A stretch of DNA of 64,000 bases from CAYUQT01 sp964446835 (GTDB lineage: Bacteria; Planctomycetota; Phycisphaerae; UBA1845; JAFGLZ01): contig CAYUQT010000048.1 in assembly GCA_964446835.1 (NCBI GenBank), positions 12,911-76,910 of the forward strand, given 5' to 3'. The position numbers and the translations under genes were made by a program. Position 1 is the first letter of the stretch. Each line of letters opens with the position of its first letter. Below the pieces are notes generated by a model. That model ran no database searches. It had not been told where the DNA came from and was given only the letters and a program-made list of their open reading frames with translations. This document shows positions 1 to 10,398 of the stretch, piece after piece.

Positions 1-1
1 C

Positions 2-2293
2 CGAGGCTCTCAGTTTGTCCTCAACAGCCGACCTGTCTTCCTCCGCGGCACGCTCGAGTGCGCGATCTTTCCCCTGACCGGATATCCTTCGATGGACATG
101 GACGCATGGCGGAGAATCTTCACCGTCGCCCGCTCGTATGGGTTGAACCACATGCGATTCCACTCGTGGTGTCCACCCGAAGCTGCCTTTGCCGCCGCCG
201 ACGAGGCCGGCGTCCTCCTCCAGGTTGAAGCCCCCTTCTGGACAGGCGACGTCGGGCGCGATGCAAAACGCGATGACTTCATCCACGCAGAACTCGACCG
301 CATTCTCGACACCTACGGAAACCACCCGTCGTTCTGCATGATGACCATGGGCAACGAACTCGAGGGAGAATACTCATTCCTGCGAAGCCTGGTTCGCTAC
401 GCCCACCAGAAGGACCCACGACATCTGTTCAGCACCGCCACGTGTTTCCGCGGCCCACACAGCGAGAACGATGACTTCTATGTCCTCCACATGACCCCCA
501 AGGGCTGGCTTCGGTACGAGGGACGGTTCGCCAACGAAGTCCCCACCACCGATCCCGACTACCGCGCCTCCATCGCCGGCTATGCCAAACCCCATGTCTC
601 GCATGAAATGGGCCAGTGGGCCATGTATCCGAACTTCCAGGAAGCCGCGAAGTACACCGGCACACTGCGGGCACTGAACTTCGAGGCCTACAGAGAATCG
701 CTGACCCGCAATGGCATGATCGACCAAGCCGAAGCCTTCCGGCGAGCATCCGGGACCTTCATGCTCCTGCTCTACAAAGAGGAGATCGAGGCCACCCTCC
801 GCACCCCGAACTACGGCGGCTTTCAGTTGCTGGACGTCCGTGACTTCCCCGGACAGGGCACGGCCCTGGTCGGCATGCTCGATCCGTTCTGGGACTCCAA
901 AGGACTGATCGCCCCCGAAACCTTCCGCCGATATTGCAACTCGACGGTCCCACTGCTGCGGCTCCCCAAACGGGTGTGGACCACCAACCAGACCCTGGCC
1001 GCCAAGATCGAGGTGGCTCACCATGGAGCCAATCCTCTCAACCAGGTCACACCGTCCTGGACTCTCAAAGACACCCAGGGTCGTACCGTCGCCGGCGGCA
1101 AGTTGCCCCCGACCACGGTCCAACCCGGCACTCTCTCGCCGTTGGGGCAACTGTCCGTAGCCCTCGGCGAAATCCACGCACCGTCGAAATACACGGTCAC
1201 CGTCACGCTCGAAGGAACGGCCTTCGCAAACGACTGGGACCTCTGGGTCTACCCCGCCTCGCCGCCGCCCTCGCCGACCGGTGAGGCGCAGGTCTACGAA
1301 GCGTGGAACGACGCCGCCAAGAAGGCTCTGAATGAAGGTCGGAAGGTCGTACTGATCCCGCCCGCCTCAACGCCGACGAGCCGGTCGCTGCCGGGCACGT
1401 TCCCATCGGTCTTCTGGTGCTTCCGACTCTTCTCCGGACAGGTCGGCACCATGGGTATCCTCTGCGATCCGGCCCACCCCGCCCTTGCGAACTTCCCCAC
1501 CGACTCTCACAGCAACTGGCAATGGTGGGAACTGATGAGCCGGTCCCGATCGCTCATCCTGAACCAGACCCCCGCGGCCTTTCGCCCCATCGTCCAGGTC
1601 ATCGACAACTTCGACCGAAACCACAAGCTCGGTGCCGTTCTGGAAGCCAAGGTCGGCAACGGCAAGCTGCTGGTCTGCACGATCGACCTGAAGAGCGACC
1701 TCGACAGCCGTCCCGTCGCCCGACAGCTCCGCCACAGTCTGCTGAGCTACGCCAACTCCAACCGATTCCAGCCCTCGCAGGAACTCAGCCTCAGTCTGCT
1801 CGATGCCCTGCTGGCAACACCGTCGATCGCCCGGTACCGCCGCGAACCCAAGGCCACCGACAAGGCGGCACTCGACATCAAGGCGGCTGCTCATGTCCCG
1901 CCGAACCGTTCCCAGAACTGGCAGCCCTCGCACGATCGCGTCAACCGGCTCAAGACCGGGTTCGGCTATCAGGTCTCCGGCGGTACATGGCTCGATGAGA
2001 CCGGATCGGCTTGGCACAACGCCACGCTGAACCTCACCGTCACCTGCCCGAAAGGGTTCTCCGGCACCCTCTACGCCCACTTCCACGACTGGAACCGCCT
2101 GGGCCGAGCGGCCGATATCACACTCAACGATCGCCATCTCGGACGTCTGGAAGATCACACCGGCCCGGGCGTGTGGCTCGCACTGCCCGTCAAAGCCGCC
2201 GAGACCGCAAACGGATCGATTCGCCTTTCGGCCCGCGCTAATTCCGGCCCCAACGTGATGATCACGCGAATCATCCTGGTGCCTGCCGATTGA
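2..2293 (+). CDS. GH2-like glycoside hydrolase, C-terminal part (5' end outside window)
   Basis: The reading frame is open to the left edge, so the true start lies outside the window; 763 residues are visible. The first residues carry a pattern typical of the end of the GH2 immunoglobulin-like domain (NSRPVFLRG), followed by a TIM barrel. A GNE motif at about nt 350-358 matches the acid/base signature of clan GH-A, and an HEMGQW segment near nt 600-618 is a plausible nucleophile site. After the barrel come a beta-sandwich region, a glutamine-amidotransferase-like segment (about nt 1290-1790) and a C-terminal jelly-roll-like domain with an HFHDWN motif. It probably cleaves beta-linked sugars outside the cytoplasm, but the signal peptide would be outside the window. 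Substrate cannot be told; beta-galactosidase-like is the safest family label. Confidence 0.75.
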   Translation, partial: RGSQFVLNSRPVFLRGTLECAIFPLTGYPSMDMDAWRRIFTVARSYGLNHMRFHSWCPPEAAFAAADEAGVLLQVEAPFWTGDVGRDAKRDDFIHAELDRILDTYGNHPSFCMMTMGNELEGEYSFLRSLVRYAHQKDPRHLFSTATCFRGPHSENDDFYVLHMTPKGWLRYEGRFANEVPTTDPDYRASIAGYAKPHVSHEMGQWAMYPNFQEAAKYTGTLRALNFEAYRESLTRNGMIDQAEAFRRASGTFMLLLYKEEIEATLRTPNYGGFQLLDVRDFPGQGTALVGMLDPFWDSKGLIAPETFRRYCNSTVPLLRLPKRVWTTNQTLAAKIEVAHHGANPLNQVTPSWTLKDTQGRTVAGGKLPPTTVQPGTLSPLGQLSVALGEIHAPSKYTVTVTLEGTAFANDWDLWVYPASPPPSPTGEAQVYEAWNDAAKKALNEGRKVVLIPPASTPTSRSLPGTFPSVFWCFRLFSGQVGTMGILCDPAHPALANFPTDSHSNWQWWELMSRSRSLILNQTPAAFRPIVQVIDNFDRNHKLGAVLEAKVGNGKLLVCTIDLKSDLDSRPVARQLRHSLLSYANSNRFQPSQELSLSLLDALLATPSIARYRREPKATDKAALDIKAAAHVPPNRSQNWQPSHDRVNRLKTGFGYQVSGGTWLDETGSAWHNATLNLTVTCPKGFSGTLYAHFHDWNRLGRAADITLNDRHLGRLEDHTGPGVWLALPVKAAETANGSIRLSARANSGPNVMITRIILVPAD

Positions 2294-2414
2294 CTGGCGA
2301 GACGCTGTGGATCGCCTCTGAGAAGACACCGAATCACCTCGCTGGAACAGACCCCATGGCCGTGGTATGGTTGTTCCGCTCGTTCAACATCGACGCCCTT
2401 TCAGGAGATCACCC

Positions 2415-5400
2415 ATGGGCTCCGGATGCTCGCGTTCGTGCAAGTGCCACGGTCTTTCCCGACGGGAACTCATCAAGACCACTGCGGCGGCCGCAACAGC
2501 GGCGGTTGCCGCCTCCACTGGCAAAGGCGAGGTGGGCTACTTCCCCCCCGAAGCCAAGGTCCCGCCGCCCAAGGCATGGTGGGATGCACTCCTCCAGCGC
2601 GGCATGCCCATCCGATACGCCGGGCCGTCCCTGGCCAAAGTGGCCTTCCCTCTCGGGGGAATCGGAACGGGCAGCATAGCCCTTCACGGCACCGGCCGAC
2701 TGGTGGAATGGCAGATCTTCAATGAAGTCAACAAGGCCTCATTTGTAGACGACAGCTTCTTCGCCCTTCGCGTGCGAACCCCCGATGGCAAGGTCCACGT
2801 CCGCGCGTTGCAGGAAGGCGACCTGGGCGACCTGCCGGGCATGGAAACGGCCGAGTTCATCGGCGAATACCCGATCGCCCGGCTGGCATTCGGCGACAAG
2901 GAACTGCCTGTCGAGATCTCGCTCGAAGCCCTGAACCCCATGATCCCCCTGAACGAAAAGGATTCCGCCCTGCCCTGCGCGATCCTGCTCTACCGCATCA
3001 AGAACCGAACCTCAGCGCCGCTGACGGCCGACCTGTTGGGCTGCCTCCAGAACGCCGTGGGCCACACCGGCCACGCCGCGTCCAAGGGAACCCACCTCGA
3101 CAGCTACGGCCACAACCTCAACACGACCATCCGCGAAGGGGCCACCACCGGCATCACCATGACCGCCCGAGGGGCTGCCTCTCCCAAAGCCACCCCACCC
3201 ATGACGATCGTCGTCGATCATGAACTCCTCTGGTCCGATGCCCGCCGACCGCTCGATGGCGTCCGTCTGATCGGCGTCTCACAGGCGGTCGAAGGGCTGA
3301 CCAAGAACCCCGGCGCCGGCGCCGAACACCGCTGCTGGTGGCTGACCGGACAAGACCCCGCCTCTCTCTCCGCCGAAAACCACAGGGCCATCATCGCCGA
3401 CGTGAAGGCGGGCGCCACACTGATCCTCAGCGGAGCCATGCATCCGTGGCTCCGATCCATTGCCGAAAGCCAACGCCTGAATCCCGCCGAGAAGATCGAC
3501 AAGGTCTTCGCCGACTTCGAGGGCGACAGCTACGCCCCCTGGACCGTCCAAGGCAATGCCTTCGGAACACGGCCGGCCACCGGAAAGATCGGCTGGCAGC
3601 AGCCGGTCAGCGGCTGGACCGGCAAGGGATTTGTCAACACATTCCTCCCCGATGATGGCCCCCAGGGAACCCTGACCAGCCCGGAATTCGTCATCGAGCT
3701 GCCCTGCATCTCCTTCCTCATCGGCGGTGGCAACAAGCCGGGCATATGCTGCATGGACCTTGTGATCAATGGCAAGACCGTCCTCAGCGAAACCGGACAG
3801 GACAGGGAGCTGCTGGTCCAGAAGTTCTGGGATGTCCGTCGCTTCGTCGGAAAGAAGGCCCGCCTGCGAATCGTCGACAAGGACAGCGGTCCGTGGGGCC
3901 ACATCCTGGTCGACGACATCCGTTTCTCGAACACCCCGCCGGGTGTCTGGGCCAAAGATCACGCCCGGGACGTGGCCGCCATCCTGCCAATCACGTTCGG
4001 CACCTGCCCTTCGGCCAAACGCAGAGCAACCCTGCAACTTTCCTCCGGACAGCAGGCCGTCGATCTGATCGCCACAGGCCACATCGCCGACATGCAGCCC
4101 CGCCAGACCGCTCAGGCGGTCGCCTCATCGGACGGGCGCACGCTCCTCATTGAACATCGAGTCGACAAGGGTCGTGTGATCGTCCTGCTGGGCGATCTGA
4201 CCCGAGGACGCGAACGAACCACCCCGGCCGTCCGCAATCGCCTCCTCCGATTCGCCGCCGACCGAACCGGCAGCCAGGTATCGGCACCCGACGGCGTGCC
4301 CGCCACCGTCGAAGGCTACGGCACCCTGTGCCTGGCAACCCCGTACAAGAAGGTCTCCGTGAATCCCGCCTGGACACACCGCGGTCGATTCTGGGCCGAC
4401 TTCGTCCTCCGCGGCCTGCCCGAAACGGCCAGCGCAACCCCTGAACCGACACCGCCGGGACACACCGTCAACGGGGCCCTCTGCGCAACAGTCGAGCTGC
4501 CCGCCGGCAGTGAAACGGTGGTTCCCTTCGTCATCGCATGGCACTTCCCCAACCACTTCTGGGGCGAGGCCAACATCGGCAATCGCTACGCGACATGGTT
4601 CGCTGATGCCCCCGCCGTGGCGCGATATGTCGTCGAGAACCTCGACCGTCTTCTCGGCGACACGCGACTCTATCGCGACACGCTCTACAGCGGCACCTTG
4701 CCGCACTACCTGATCGATGCCTTCGGCTCGCAAGCCTCGATCATTCGTTCGCAAACCTGCTTCTGGTGCGCCGACGGAACCTTCGCAGCCTTCGAAGGCT
4801 GCGGCGGCAACAGCGGCTGCTGCCCCATGAACTGCAACCACGTCTGGAATTACGAACAGGCCCTCGCCAAGCTCTACCCCGGCATCGAGCGAGACATGCG
4901 CGTCACCGAACTGGACCACAGCCAATGGGACCACGGTGGTTGTGCGCATCGCGTTCGCATCCCCCGACCCGCAGCCCCTGACGGCGACATGCCGGTGGCC
5001 GACGGACAGTGCGGCGCGGTGCTCAAAGCCTATCGCGAGTACCTCCAGAGCCCCGACGAGACCTTCACCCGCCAACGCTGGCAGCGGATTCGCAAAGCGA
5101 TGGAATACGCCATCCGAACCTGGGACCCCAACGAAGACGGCGTCATGGAGAAGCCTCAGTTCAACACCTACGACCGCGACATCTACGGGCACAACACCTT
5201 CGTCACATCACTCTATCTGGGGGCCCTCCGGGCTGCCGAGGAGCTGGCCAAGGCGTTCGCCGATACTGCCGCGGCTCAGCGGTTCCGAGCGATCCTCGAC
5301 AAGGGAAGGGCCCAGTGCTCCTCAGACCTCTACAACGGCGAGTACTACATTCAGAAAGCGGACAACATCAACCTGGGCTACGGCACCGGTGTCTGGGCCG

Positions 5401-6173
5401 ATCAGGTCGTCGGACAGTGGTGGGCCCATCAGCTCGACCTCGGTTACATCCTGCCCGCCGATCAGGTCCGCTCGGCCCTCAAGGCCATCTTCAAGCACAA
5501 CTGGCTCTGGACGCAGGAAGGATTCGAGGGCACGCAGCGGTTTCTCCAGTTCGCCGACGGCGACGACAAGGCCCTCCTTTGTGGAAGCTGGCCCAAGGGC
5601 GGACGCCCCGCCGACCCGATCCTCTACCGCGACGAAGCATGGACCGGCGTGGAATACCAGGTGGCCGCCCACAAAATCTATGAGGGGCAGATCGAAGAGG
5701 GATTGGCAATCGTCAAAGGTGCTCGGGAACGATACAACGGCATCAAGCGAAACCCCTGGAACGAAATCGAGTGCGGCGATCACTACGCCCGCGCCATGAG
5801 CAGTTGGTCCCTTCTGCTCGCTGCCCAGGGGTATAGCTACAGTGGTCCCAGACAATCACTTGGTTTCGCACCCCGCCTCAGCCCCGAGAATCACCAGTCG
5901 TTCTTTACCACGGCCGAAGGCTGGGGCAGCTTCTCCCAGAAACGCACCGACCGGCAGCAAACCCACACCATCCGCCTGGCCTATGGGAAACTGCCGCTCA
6001 AGCAACTGTCGTTCAGCCTGCCGACGGGTGTCGTGCCGTCGCAGATTCAGGCACACATCGACGGCACACAGGAGAAAGCCGAGACCAGAGTGGCGGGCGA
6101 TCAGATCGTCCTGACGTTCGCCGATCTGGCGTTGCAGAGAGGCCAGACATTGACGGTGCAGACAGGCTGGTAA
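2415..6173 (+). CDS. Tat-exported GH116-like glucosylceramidase/beta-glucosidase with inserted domain
   Basis: The start is the ATG with AGGAG just upstream (2403-2407); the open frame extends 16 codons further but without support. The 1252-residue protein begins with a Cys-rich stretch and a twin-arginine signal (SRRELIKTT). An early GGIGTGSIALHG motif is characteristic of the GH116 N-terminal beta-sandwich. The C-terminal (alpha/alpha)6 barrel covers about nt 4550-5850; a Glu in FEGCGG (nt 4794-4796) and an Asp in NTYDRD (near nt 5170) are the candidate nucleophile and acid/base by position relative to known GH116 enzymes. Between the two halves lies a long insertion: a segment with GTLTSPEF and WGHILVDDI motifs (about nt 3500-3935) that resembles the domain inserted in some levanases, plus a flanking alpha/beta region. 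A weak extended -10 (TGG then TATGGT, 2363-2371) lies upstream. Family assignment is good; substrate is unknown. Confidence 0.8.
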   Translation: MGSGCSRSCKCHGLSRRELIKTTAAAATAAVAASTGKGEVGYFPPEAKVPPPKAWWDALLQRGMPIRYAGPSLAKVAFPLGGIGTGSIALHGTGRLVEWQIFNEVNKASFVDDSFFALRVRTPDGKVHVRALQEGDLGDLPGMETAEFIGEYPIARLAFGDKELPVEISLEALNPMIPLNEKDSALPCAILLYRIKNRTSAPLTADLLGCLQNAVGHTGHAASKGTHLDSYGHNLNTTIREGATTGITMTARGAASPKATPPMTIVVDHELLWSDARRPLDGVRLIGVSQAVEGLTKNPGAGAEHRCWWLTGQDPASLSAENHRAIIADVKAGATLILSGAMHPWLRSIAESQRLNPAEKIDKVFADFEGDSYAPWTVQGNAFGTRPATGKIGWQQPVSGWTGKGFVNTFLPDDGPQGTLTSPEFVIELPCISFLIGGGNKPGICCMDLVINGKTVLSETGQDRELLVQKFWDVRRFVGKKARLRIVDKDSGPWGHILVDDIRFSNTPPGVWAKDHARDVAAILPITFGTCPSAKRRATLQLSSGQQAVDLIATGHIADMQPRQTAQAVASSDGRTLLIEHRVDKGRVIVLLGDLTRGRERTTPAVRNRLLRFAADRTGSQVSAPDGVPATVEGYGTLCLATPYKKVSVNPAWTHRGRFWADFVLRGLPETASATPEPTPPGHTVNGALCATVELPAGSETVVPFVIAWHFPNHFWGEANIGNRYATWFADAPAVARYVVENLDRLLGDTRLYRDTLYSGTLPHYLIDAFGSQASIIRSQTCFWCADGTFAAFEGCGGNSGCCPMNCNHVWNYEQALAKLYPGIERDMRVTELDHSQWDHGGCAHRVRIPRPAAPDGDMPVADGQCGAVLKAYREYLQSPDETFTRQRWQRIRKAMEYAIRTWDPNEDGVMEKPQFNTYDRDIYGHNTFVTSLYLGALRAAEELAKAFADTAAAQRFRAILDKGRAQCSSDLYNGEYYIQKADNINLGYGTGVWADQVVGQWWAHQLDLGYILPADQVRSALKAIFKHNWLWTQEGFEGTQRFLQFADGDDKALLCGSWPKGGRPADPILYRDEAWTGVEYQVAAHKIYEGQIEEGLAIVKGARERYNGIKRNPWNEIECGDHYARAMSSWSLLLAAQGYSYSGPRQSLGFAPRLSPENHQSFFTTAEGWGSFSQKRTDRQQTHTIRLAYGKLPLKQLSFSLPTGVVPSQIQAHIDGTQEKAETRVAGDQIVLTFADLALQRGQTLTVQTGW

Positions 6174-6192
6174 GGAGGTCTTCGCGACCTCC
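6174..6192 (+). terminator. Perfect 7-bp hairpin directly after stop codon
   Basis: GGAGGTC, a TTCGC loop and GACCTCC form a perfect inverted repeat starting at the base after the TAA stop. There is no T-run behind it, so it may protect the 3' end or assist Rho rather than act as an intrinsic terminator. Confidence 0.4.
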
Positions 6193-6368
6193 GGGCGGCA
6201 GGTCCGTCGCCCCCGAAAGCCCGCGGAACCACGATCCCCGGCCGTTCTGAGGCGGGGGAAGTCGAAATTCCCCTTGAAGTCCGCTTCCGCCGCGGTTACG
6301 GTGATGCCTTCAAGGATGGTTCGGGCGATAGCCCTTCGTCAGACCGAGTATGCCATGGCGACCGGACG

Positions 6369-7691
6369 ATGATGCAAGACAACCCAATCAGACGGCACCA
6401 CATCATGGATCGGGGGCGAGTCACGCGGGAAACACCCATCGCAGTGCGACGACCCCGAGTCGCCGGGGTGGTGTGCGGATTCCTTAGCCTTATCGGCGTA
6501 CTGCCGCTGGACGTTCGAGCCGAGGCGACAGGACCGCTCGATGCGATCGCCGAGTTGCGCACCAAGCCCTTCATTCCCGAGGCCGACCGCACCAAGATCG
6601 AACAGTGCGTCCAGCAACAGGTGCAAACGCTTCTACAGGGAGACCTGAACGTCGAAGGCCGCCGGAAGATCCGTGAGGAATTCCGGCTGATCACAACCAG
6701 AGAGCCTGCCGCGTCCGAGCAGTTCAGAAGCCGTTTTGCCGCCATCGTCGCGCAGGTCGTTCTGGCAGGCCTGAAGTCGCCGGCCGGTGCCGCCAACAAG
6801 GAACCCGCGACGTCCGCGACAGCCTCGCAGATCAACCCGGCCGGAGCGATGCTGGCCGCCATGATGCTCTATGATCTCAATCCCTGGCTGCCGCCGGCCA
6901 GCCTGCGAGAGGGCTTCGGCGATGCCCTGGCCAGCCCCCTGCCGGCCGTGCGATTCTGGATCGCCCGGACGATCCGCATGAAACAAAAGATGATTGCGGA
7001 CCTCAGCGCCACGAGAGAAACACTCCTCGTCGCACTCCGCCAGGCCGCGATACGCGAAAACGACGATCCGGCTCTCCGCGAGATCTATCTGGCGATCGAT
7101 TTCGCACAGTCCGTCAGCAACCCGTCTTTCAAAGATGAAGTGGTTTCCACATTGGTCGACGTGCTCGACGCCCGTGGCAAGCTGATTGCCGACGGAAAAC
7201 TGAAATGCTCTGAGGCCGATACGGTGGGAATTGCCGCGGTGGCTCGTCTGAACGTCTCTATGAAAGACGAGACACGGGCGGACATGCGAAGACGTTACGC
7301 CCTGGCGCTGGCGAGAATCCTCTGTGGGACGACCGAAGCCTACGCCGAACAGTTGTCCATCGCAGACGTCTCCAAGCGAAATACCGCCTCCATCCGCCGA
7401 CAACTCATCTTGGTCCGCGAGGTCGAAAGAGAACTCCGGCGATTGGTCCCCGACTGCGGCGGACCGGCCAAGCTCGACATCAATGTGCTCGCCCGGATGC
7501 AGGTGAACGATCCGGCCCAGTTCGATCCGACGCTGTTCCGAGACGAACGAAACAAGTGGATCGGCACCGCGACCGCTGCAAACGGCGTGCTCAACGACAA
7601 ACTGTTCGGTGTGCCCGGGGGCGCAGGCTTTACGACCTCCTCGTCGCGTCCGGCCTCTTCCAGCGCTCCGGCGTCTCAGCCGAAGGGATAA
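6369..7691 (+). CDS. Exported helical protein of unknown function (HEAT-like)
   Basis: A 440-residue protein with a basic N-terminus and a hydrophobic segment (VCGFLSLIGVLPL) ending near an AEA cleavage site, so it is probably exported. The first ATG is doubled (ATGATG) and an in-frame ATG 36 nt downstream is an alternative start; no strong ribosome binding site decides. The mature part is predicted mainly helical with repeated Leu/Ala-rich segments, compatible with a HEAT or ARM-like solenoid, and ends in a Ser/Pro-rich tail. It sits just upstream of the oligopeptide-type ABC cluster (28 nt to the next start) and is likely co-transcribed. No catalytic motif is recognised. Confidence 0.6.
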   Translation: MMQDNPIRRHHIMDRGRVTRETPIAVRRPRVAGVVCGFLSLIGVLPLDVRAEATGPLDAIAELRTKPFIPEADRTKIEQCVQQQVQTLLQGDLNVEGRRKIREEFRLITTREPAASEQFRSRFAAIVAQVVLAGLKSPAGAANKEPATSATASQINPAGAMLAAMMLYDLNPWLPPASLREGFGDALASPLPAVRFWIARTIRMKQKMIADLSATRETLLVALRQAAIRENDDPALREIYLAIDFAQSVSNPSFKDEVVSTLVDVLDARGKLIADGKLKCSEADTVGIAAVARLNVSMKDETRADMRRRYALALARILCGTTEAYAEQLSIADVSKRNTASIRRQLILVREVERELRRLVPDCGGPAKLDINVLARMQVNDPAQFDPTLFRDERNKWIGTATAANGVLNDKLFGVPGGAGFTTSSSRPASSSAPASQPKG

Positions 7692-7719
7692 AGGCCATCC
7701 CCCTTTATCCGGTGCGGAT

Positions 7720-9465
7720 GTGAGCAGGCTCCTCGTTCTTATTGTTGTGATCGCGGCGACTTCTGCCGTCGCGGTTGTCTTCTGGTCCGCACGCGAACCC
7801 CGTGCCGACTTCGTCTATGTCAGTTCGCTCGAACCCCGGACGCTCGACCCCGCCCTTTCGAGCTGGATAGACGAAATTCGCACCGGGCGTTGCCTCTTCG
7901 AAGGACTGACCCGCCTCAACGATCGGACCTTTCGCCCCGAGCCCGGAGTGGCCGAACGATGGGACATCTCCGCCGATCGAAAACGATACACATTCCATCT
8001 GAGGACCAATGCCCGTTGGTACGACGGCAAGACGCCGGGCGACGCCGGCCCGGTCACCGCCGATGATTTCCTCTTCGCCTGGCAACGAGTCCTCAACCCC
8101 GTCATCGCCAGTGAGTACTTCTATCAACTCTTCCCCATCCGTGGAGCCAAGGAATACTACCTCTCGCGAGCCGATCGCGATCCCTCCAACGATCGACCCT
8201 TCAACATCCTCGGAGCCAGAGCGATCGACCCGCAAACACTTGAGGTCGAACTGGCCTTTCCGTGCCCCTACTTCCTGGACCTGGCCGCCTTCATGACGCT
8301 GGCCCCGGTGCACCGGCCAACCATCGAACGATGGGCCTATCGAGACGGTCGCGTCCTCCCGACCCAACACCTCTGGACCCGTCCAGGGAACCTCGTCTGC
8401 AATGGGCCGTTCATGATCGACAAGTGGGATTTCAAGCGGCGGATTCGCCTCCGCAAGAACCCCCTCTACTGGGATGCGGCCAGCATCAGACTCAACACGA
8501 TGGAAGCCGTACCCATCGAAGACAACAACACGGCCCTGCTGGCCTACGAAACCGGCGCCGTCGACATGGTCTCAGAGCTGAACCCCATGGCTCTCCGCGC
8601 CCTGTATACCGAGAAACGTGCCGGACGGCGAAGCGATTTCTCCATCCGGCCACGGTTCGGCACCTACTTCTACCGCTTCAACTGCAAACGCCCCCCCCTG
8701 AACGACGCCCGAGTCCGTAAGGCCCTGTCGCTGACCATCGACCGAACGGCCATCTGTGATAGAATTATGGCTTCCGGCCATCCACCGATGTTCACGTACG
8801 TACCGCCCGGCAGTCTCGATGAAATGATCCAACAGGACGCCCAGGGGCGCGACCATCGCTACGCCTCGGCCGTCGGCATCGGACAAGACCTCACACCGGA
8901 GCAGCGACGCGATCTGGCGAGGCGTCTGCTGGTCGAAGCAGGCTACCCCAACGGACGAGGCCTGAGGCCACTGGAACTCCTCTACAACCGCGACCAGAGG
9001 CACCACCTGATCGCACAGGCCGTCGCCCGAACATGGGAGGAACAGCTCGGCCTGAAGATCGAACTCAAGCAGATCGAACGAAACGTCTTCAGCCCCCGCG
9101 TCGAATCGCTGGACTACGATGTCGCCCGCGGCAACTGGATCGGCGATTACCCCGACCCCATGACCTTCCTCGACATGTTCGTCACCGGCGGTGGCCACAA
9201 CCAGACCGGATTCGCCAATGCAGCCTACGATCGACTCATCCAGGAAGCCGTCCAGGAGGCGCACCCGGGCAAACGATTTGAGATCCTCCGAAAGGCCGAG
9301 GCCGTGCTGGTGCACAACGAGTTGCCCATCGCCCCCATCTTCGAATACGTCGGATTCTATCTGCTGAATCCCAGATTCGACGGACTGTATCCGGACAGTC
9401 AGCTCAATCTGCTCGTCCACCGCACGTTCCCGAAAAGAACAGGACCGACGGAGGGCCTGCCATGA
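7720..9465 (+). CDS. ABC transporter substrate-binding protein, OppA/DppA family (module 1)
   Basis: The longest frame starts at 7609 inside the preceding gene; a GTG at 7720 gives MSRLLVLIVVIAATS, a clear membrane-targeting segment, and is preferred. There is no lipobox Cys, so it may be a periplasmic or membrane-tethered protein. The 581 residues show the family 5 solute-binding layout: an early ARWYDGKTP then TADDFLFAWQRV, a NPLYWD segment and late PDPMTFLDMF, all typical of peptide and oligopeptide binders. The stop overlaps the start of the permease gene (ATGA). It delivers ligand to the two permeases that follow; the ligand could be peptides or, as for some relatives, oligosaccharides. 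Confidence 0.85.
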   Translation: MSRLLVLIVVIAATSAVAVVFWSAREPRADFVYVSSLEPRTLDPALSSWIDEIRTGRCLFEGLTRLNDRTFRPEPGVAERWDISADRKRYTFHLRTNARWYDGKTPGDAGPVTADDFLFAWQRVLNPVIASEYFYQLFPIRGAKEYYLSRADRDPSNDRPFNILGARAIDPQTLEVELAFPCPYFLDLAAFMTLAPVHRPTIERWAYRDGRVLPTQHLWTRPGNLVCNGPFMIDKWDFKRRIRLRKNPLYWDAASIRLNTMEAVPIEDNNTALLAYETGAVDMVSELNPMALRALYTEKRAGRRSDFSIRPRFGTYFYRFNCKRPPLNDARVRKALSLTIDRTAICDRIMASGHPPMFTYVPPGSLDEMIQQDAQGRDHRYASAVGIGQDLTPEQRRDLARRLLVEAGYPNGRGLRPLELLYNRDQRHHLIAQAVARTWEEQLGLKIELKQIERNVFSPRVESLDYDVARGNWIGDYPDPMTFLDMFVTGGGHNQTGFANAAYDRLIQEAVQEAHPGKRFEILRKAEAVLVHNELPIAPIFEYVGFYLLNPRFDGLYPDSQLNLLVHRTFPKRTGPTEGLP

Positions 9466-10394
9466 CGGGGTTCTTCCTCCGCCGACTCATCCAGATGCCG
9501 CTCGTGCTCTTCGCTGTCTATGCCCTGAGCGTCGCGCTCGTCGCCACAACACCCGGCGATCCGCTGGCCACCGGCGACAAGGAACTCATGCCCGAGGCCC
9601 GACGAGCCAGGGAAATCAAGCTCAACTACGATCAACCCTGGTACCAGCGGTACTTCTACACGTGGCCCATCCGGCGACTGCTGATCGACCGCGACCTGCC
9701 GGCCCATCGCTACGAAGATTGGACTGTCCCGGAGATCCTCGCCTCAAGCCTGCCGGTCTCCCTCCAGTTGGGAACCTTCGCCTTCTGCCTCGCCCTCACC
9801 GGCGGACTGGCGGTCGGGGTCCTGTCGGCCGCACGGCGAAACACCTGGGTCGATTATCTGTCCGTGGCGATCGCCATGGTCGGCATCTCGCTGCCGACGT
9901 TCGTCGTTGGGGCCGTCCTCCTCATGGTCTTCGGACTCTGGTTGGATGTTCTGCCGATCGGGGGATGGGGCCGGCCCAGCCAGATTGTTCTGCCCGGATT
10001 GACACTCTCGCTGCCCTTCATGGCCTACATCGCCCGCCTGACACGCGCGGGAATGCTCGATGTTATCCACCAGGATTATGTCCGCACCGCCAGGGCCAAA
10101 GGGCTCAGCCCCTGGCGAGTGCTGCTGGTACACGCGTTCAAGAACGCCTTTCTGCCTGTACTCAGTTACCTGGGGCCGGCCGCCGCAGCCATCCTGACCG
10201 GCTCGTTTGTCGTTGAGAAGATCTTCACCGTGCCCGGTATGGGCACGCACGTGGTCGAGTCGGTCAGCAATCGCGATCGAACCATGATCCTGGCCACCGT
10301 GCTGACATACTCGTTGTTTCTGATGTTCTTTAACCTCCTGGTCGATCTGGCCTACGGTTGGATCGATCCGAGGATACGACTGGAAGAAGGATAA
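9462..10394 (+). CDS. ABC transporter permease, OppB/DppB family (module 1)
   Basis: A 310-residue integral membrane protein whose ATG overlaps the stop of the binding-protein gene by 4 nt. It begins with FFLRRLIQMPLVLF, the conserved OppB N-terminal helix, and has the DYVRTARAKGLS loop that contacts the ATPase, followed by the FTVPGMG and DPRIR landmarks at the end. About six membrane segments are visible. A periplasmic stretch after the first helix (residues about 35-85) is rich in Tyr and Arg and longer than in short OppB proteins. It pairs with the permease that follows. Confidence 0.9.
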   Translation: MTGFFLRRLIQMPLVLFAVYALSVALVATTPGDPLATGDKELMPEARRAREIKLNYDQPWYQRYFYTWPIRRLLIDRDLPAHRYEDWTVPEILASSLPVSLQLGTFAFCLALTGGLAVGVLSAARRNTWVDYLSVAIAMVGISLPTFVVGAVLLMVFGLWLDVLPIGGWGRPSQIVLPGLTLSLPFMAYIARLTRAGMLDVIHQDYVRTARAKGLSPWRVLLVHAFKNAFLPVLSYLGPAAAAILTGSFVVEKIFTVPGMGTHVVESVSNRDRTMILATVLTYSLFLMFFNLLVDLAYGWIDPRIRLEEG

Positions 10395-10398
10395 CGAC

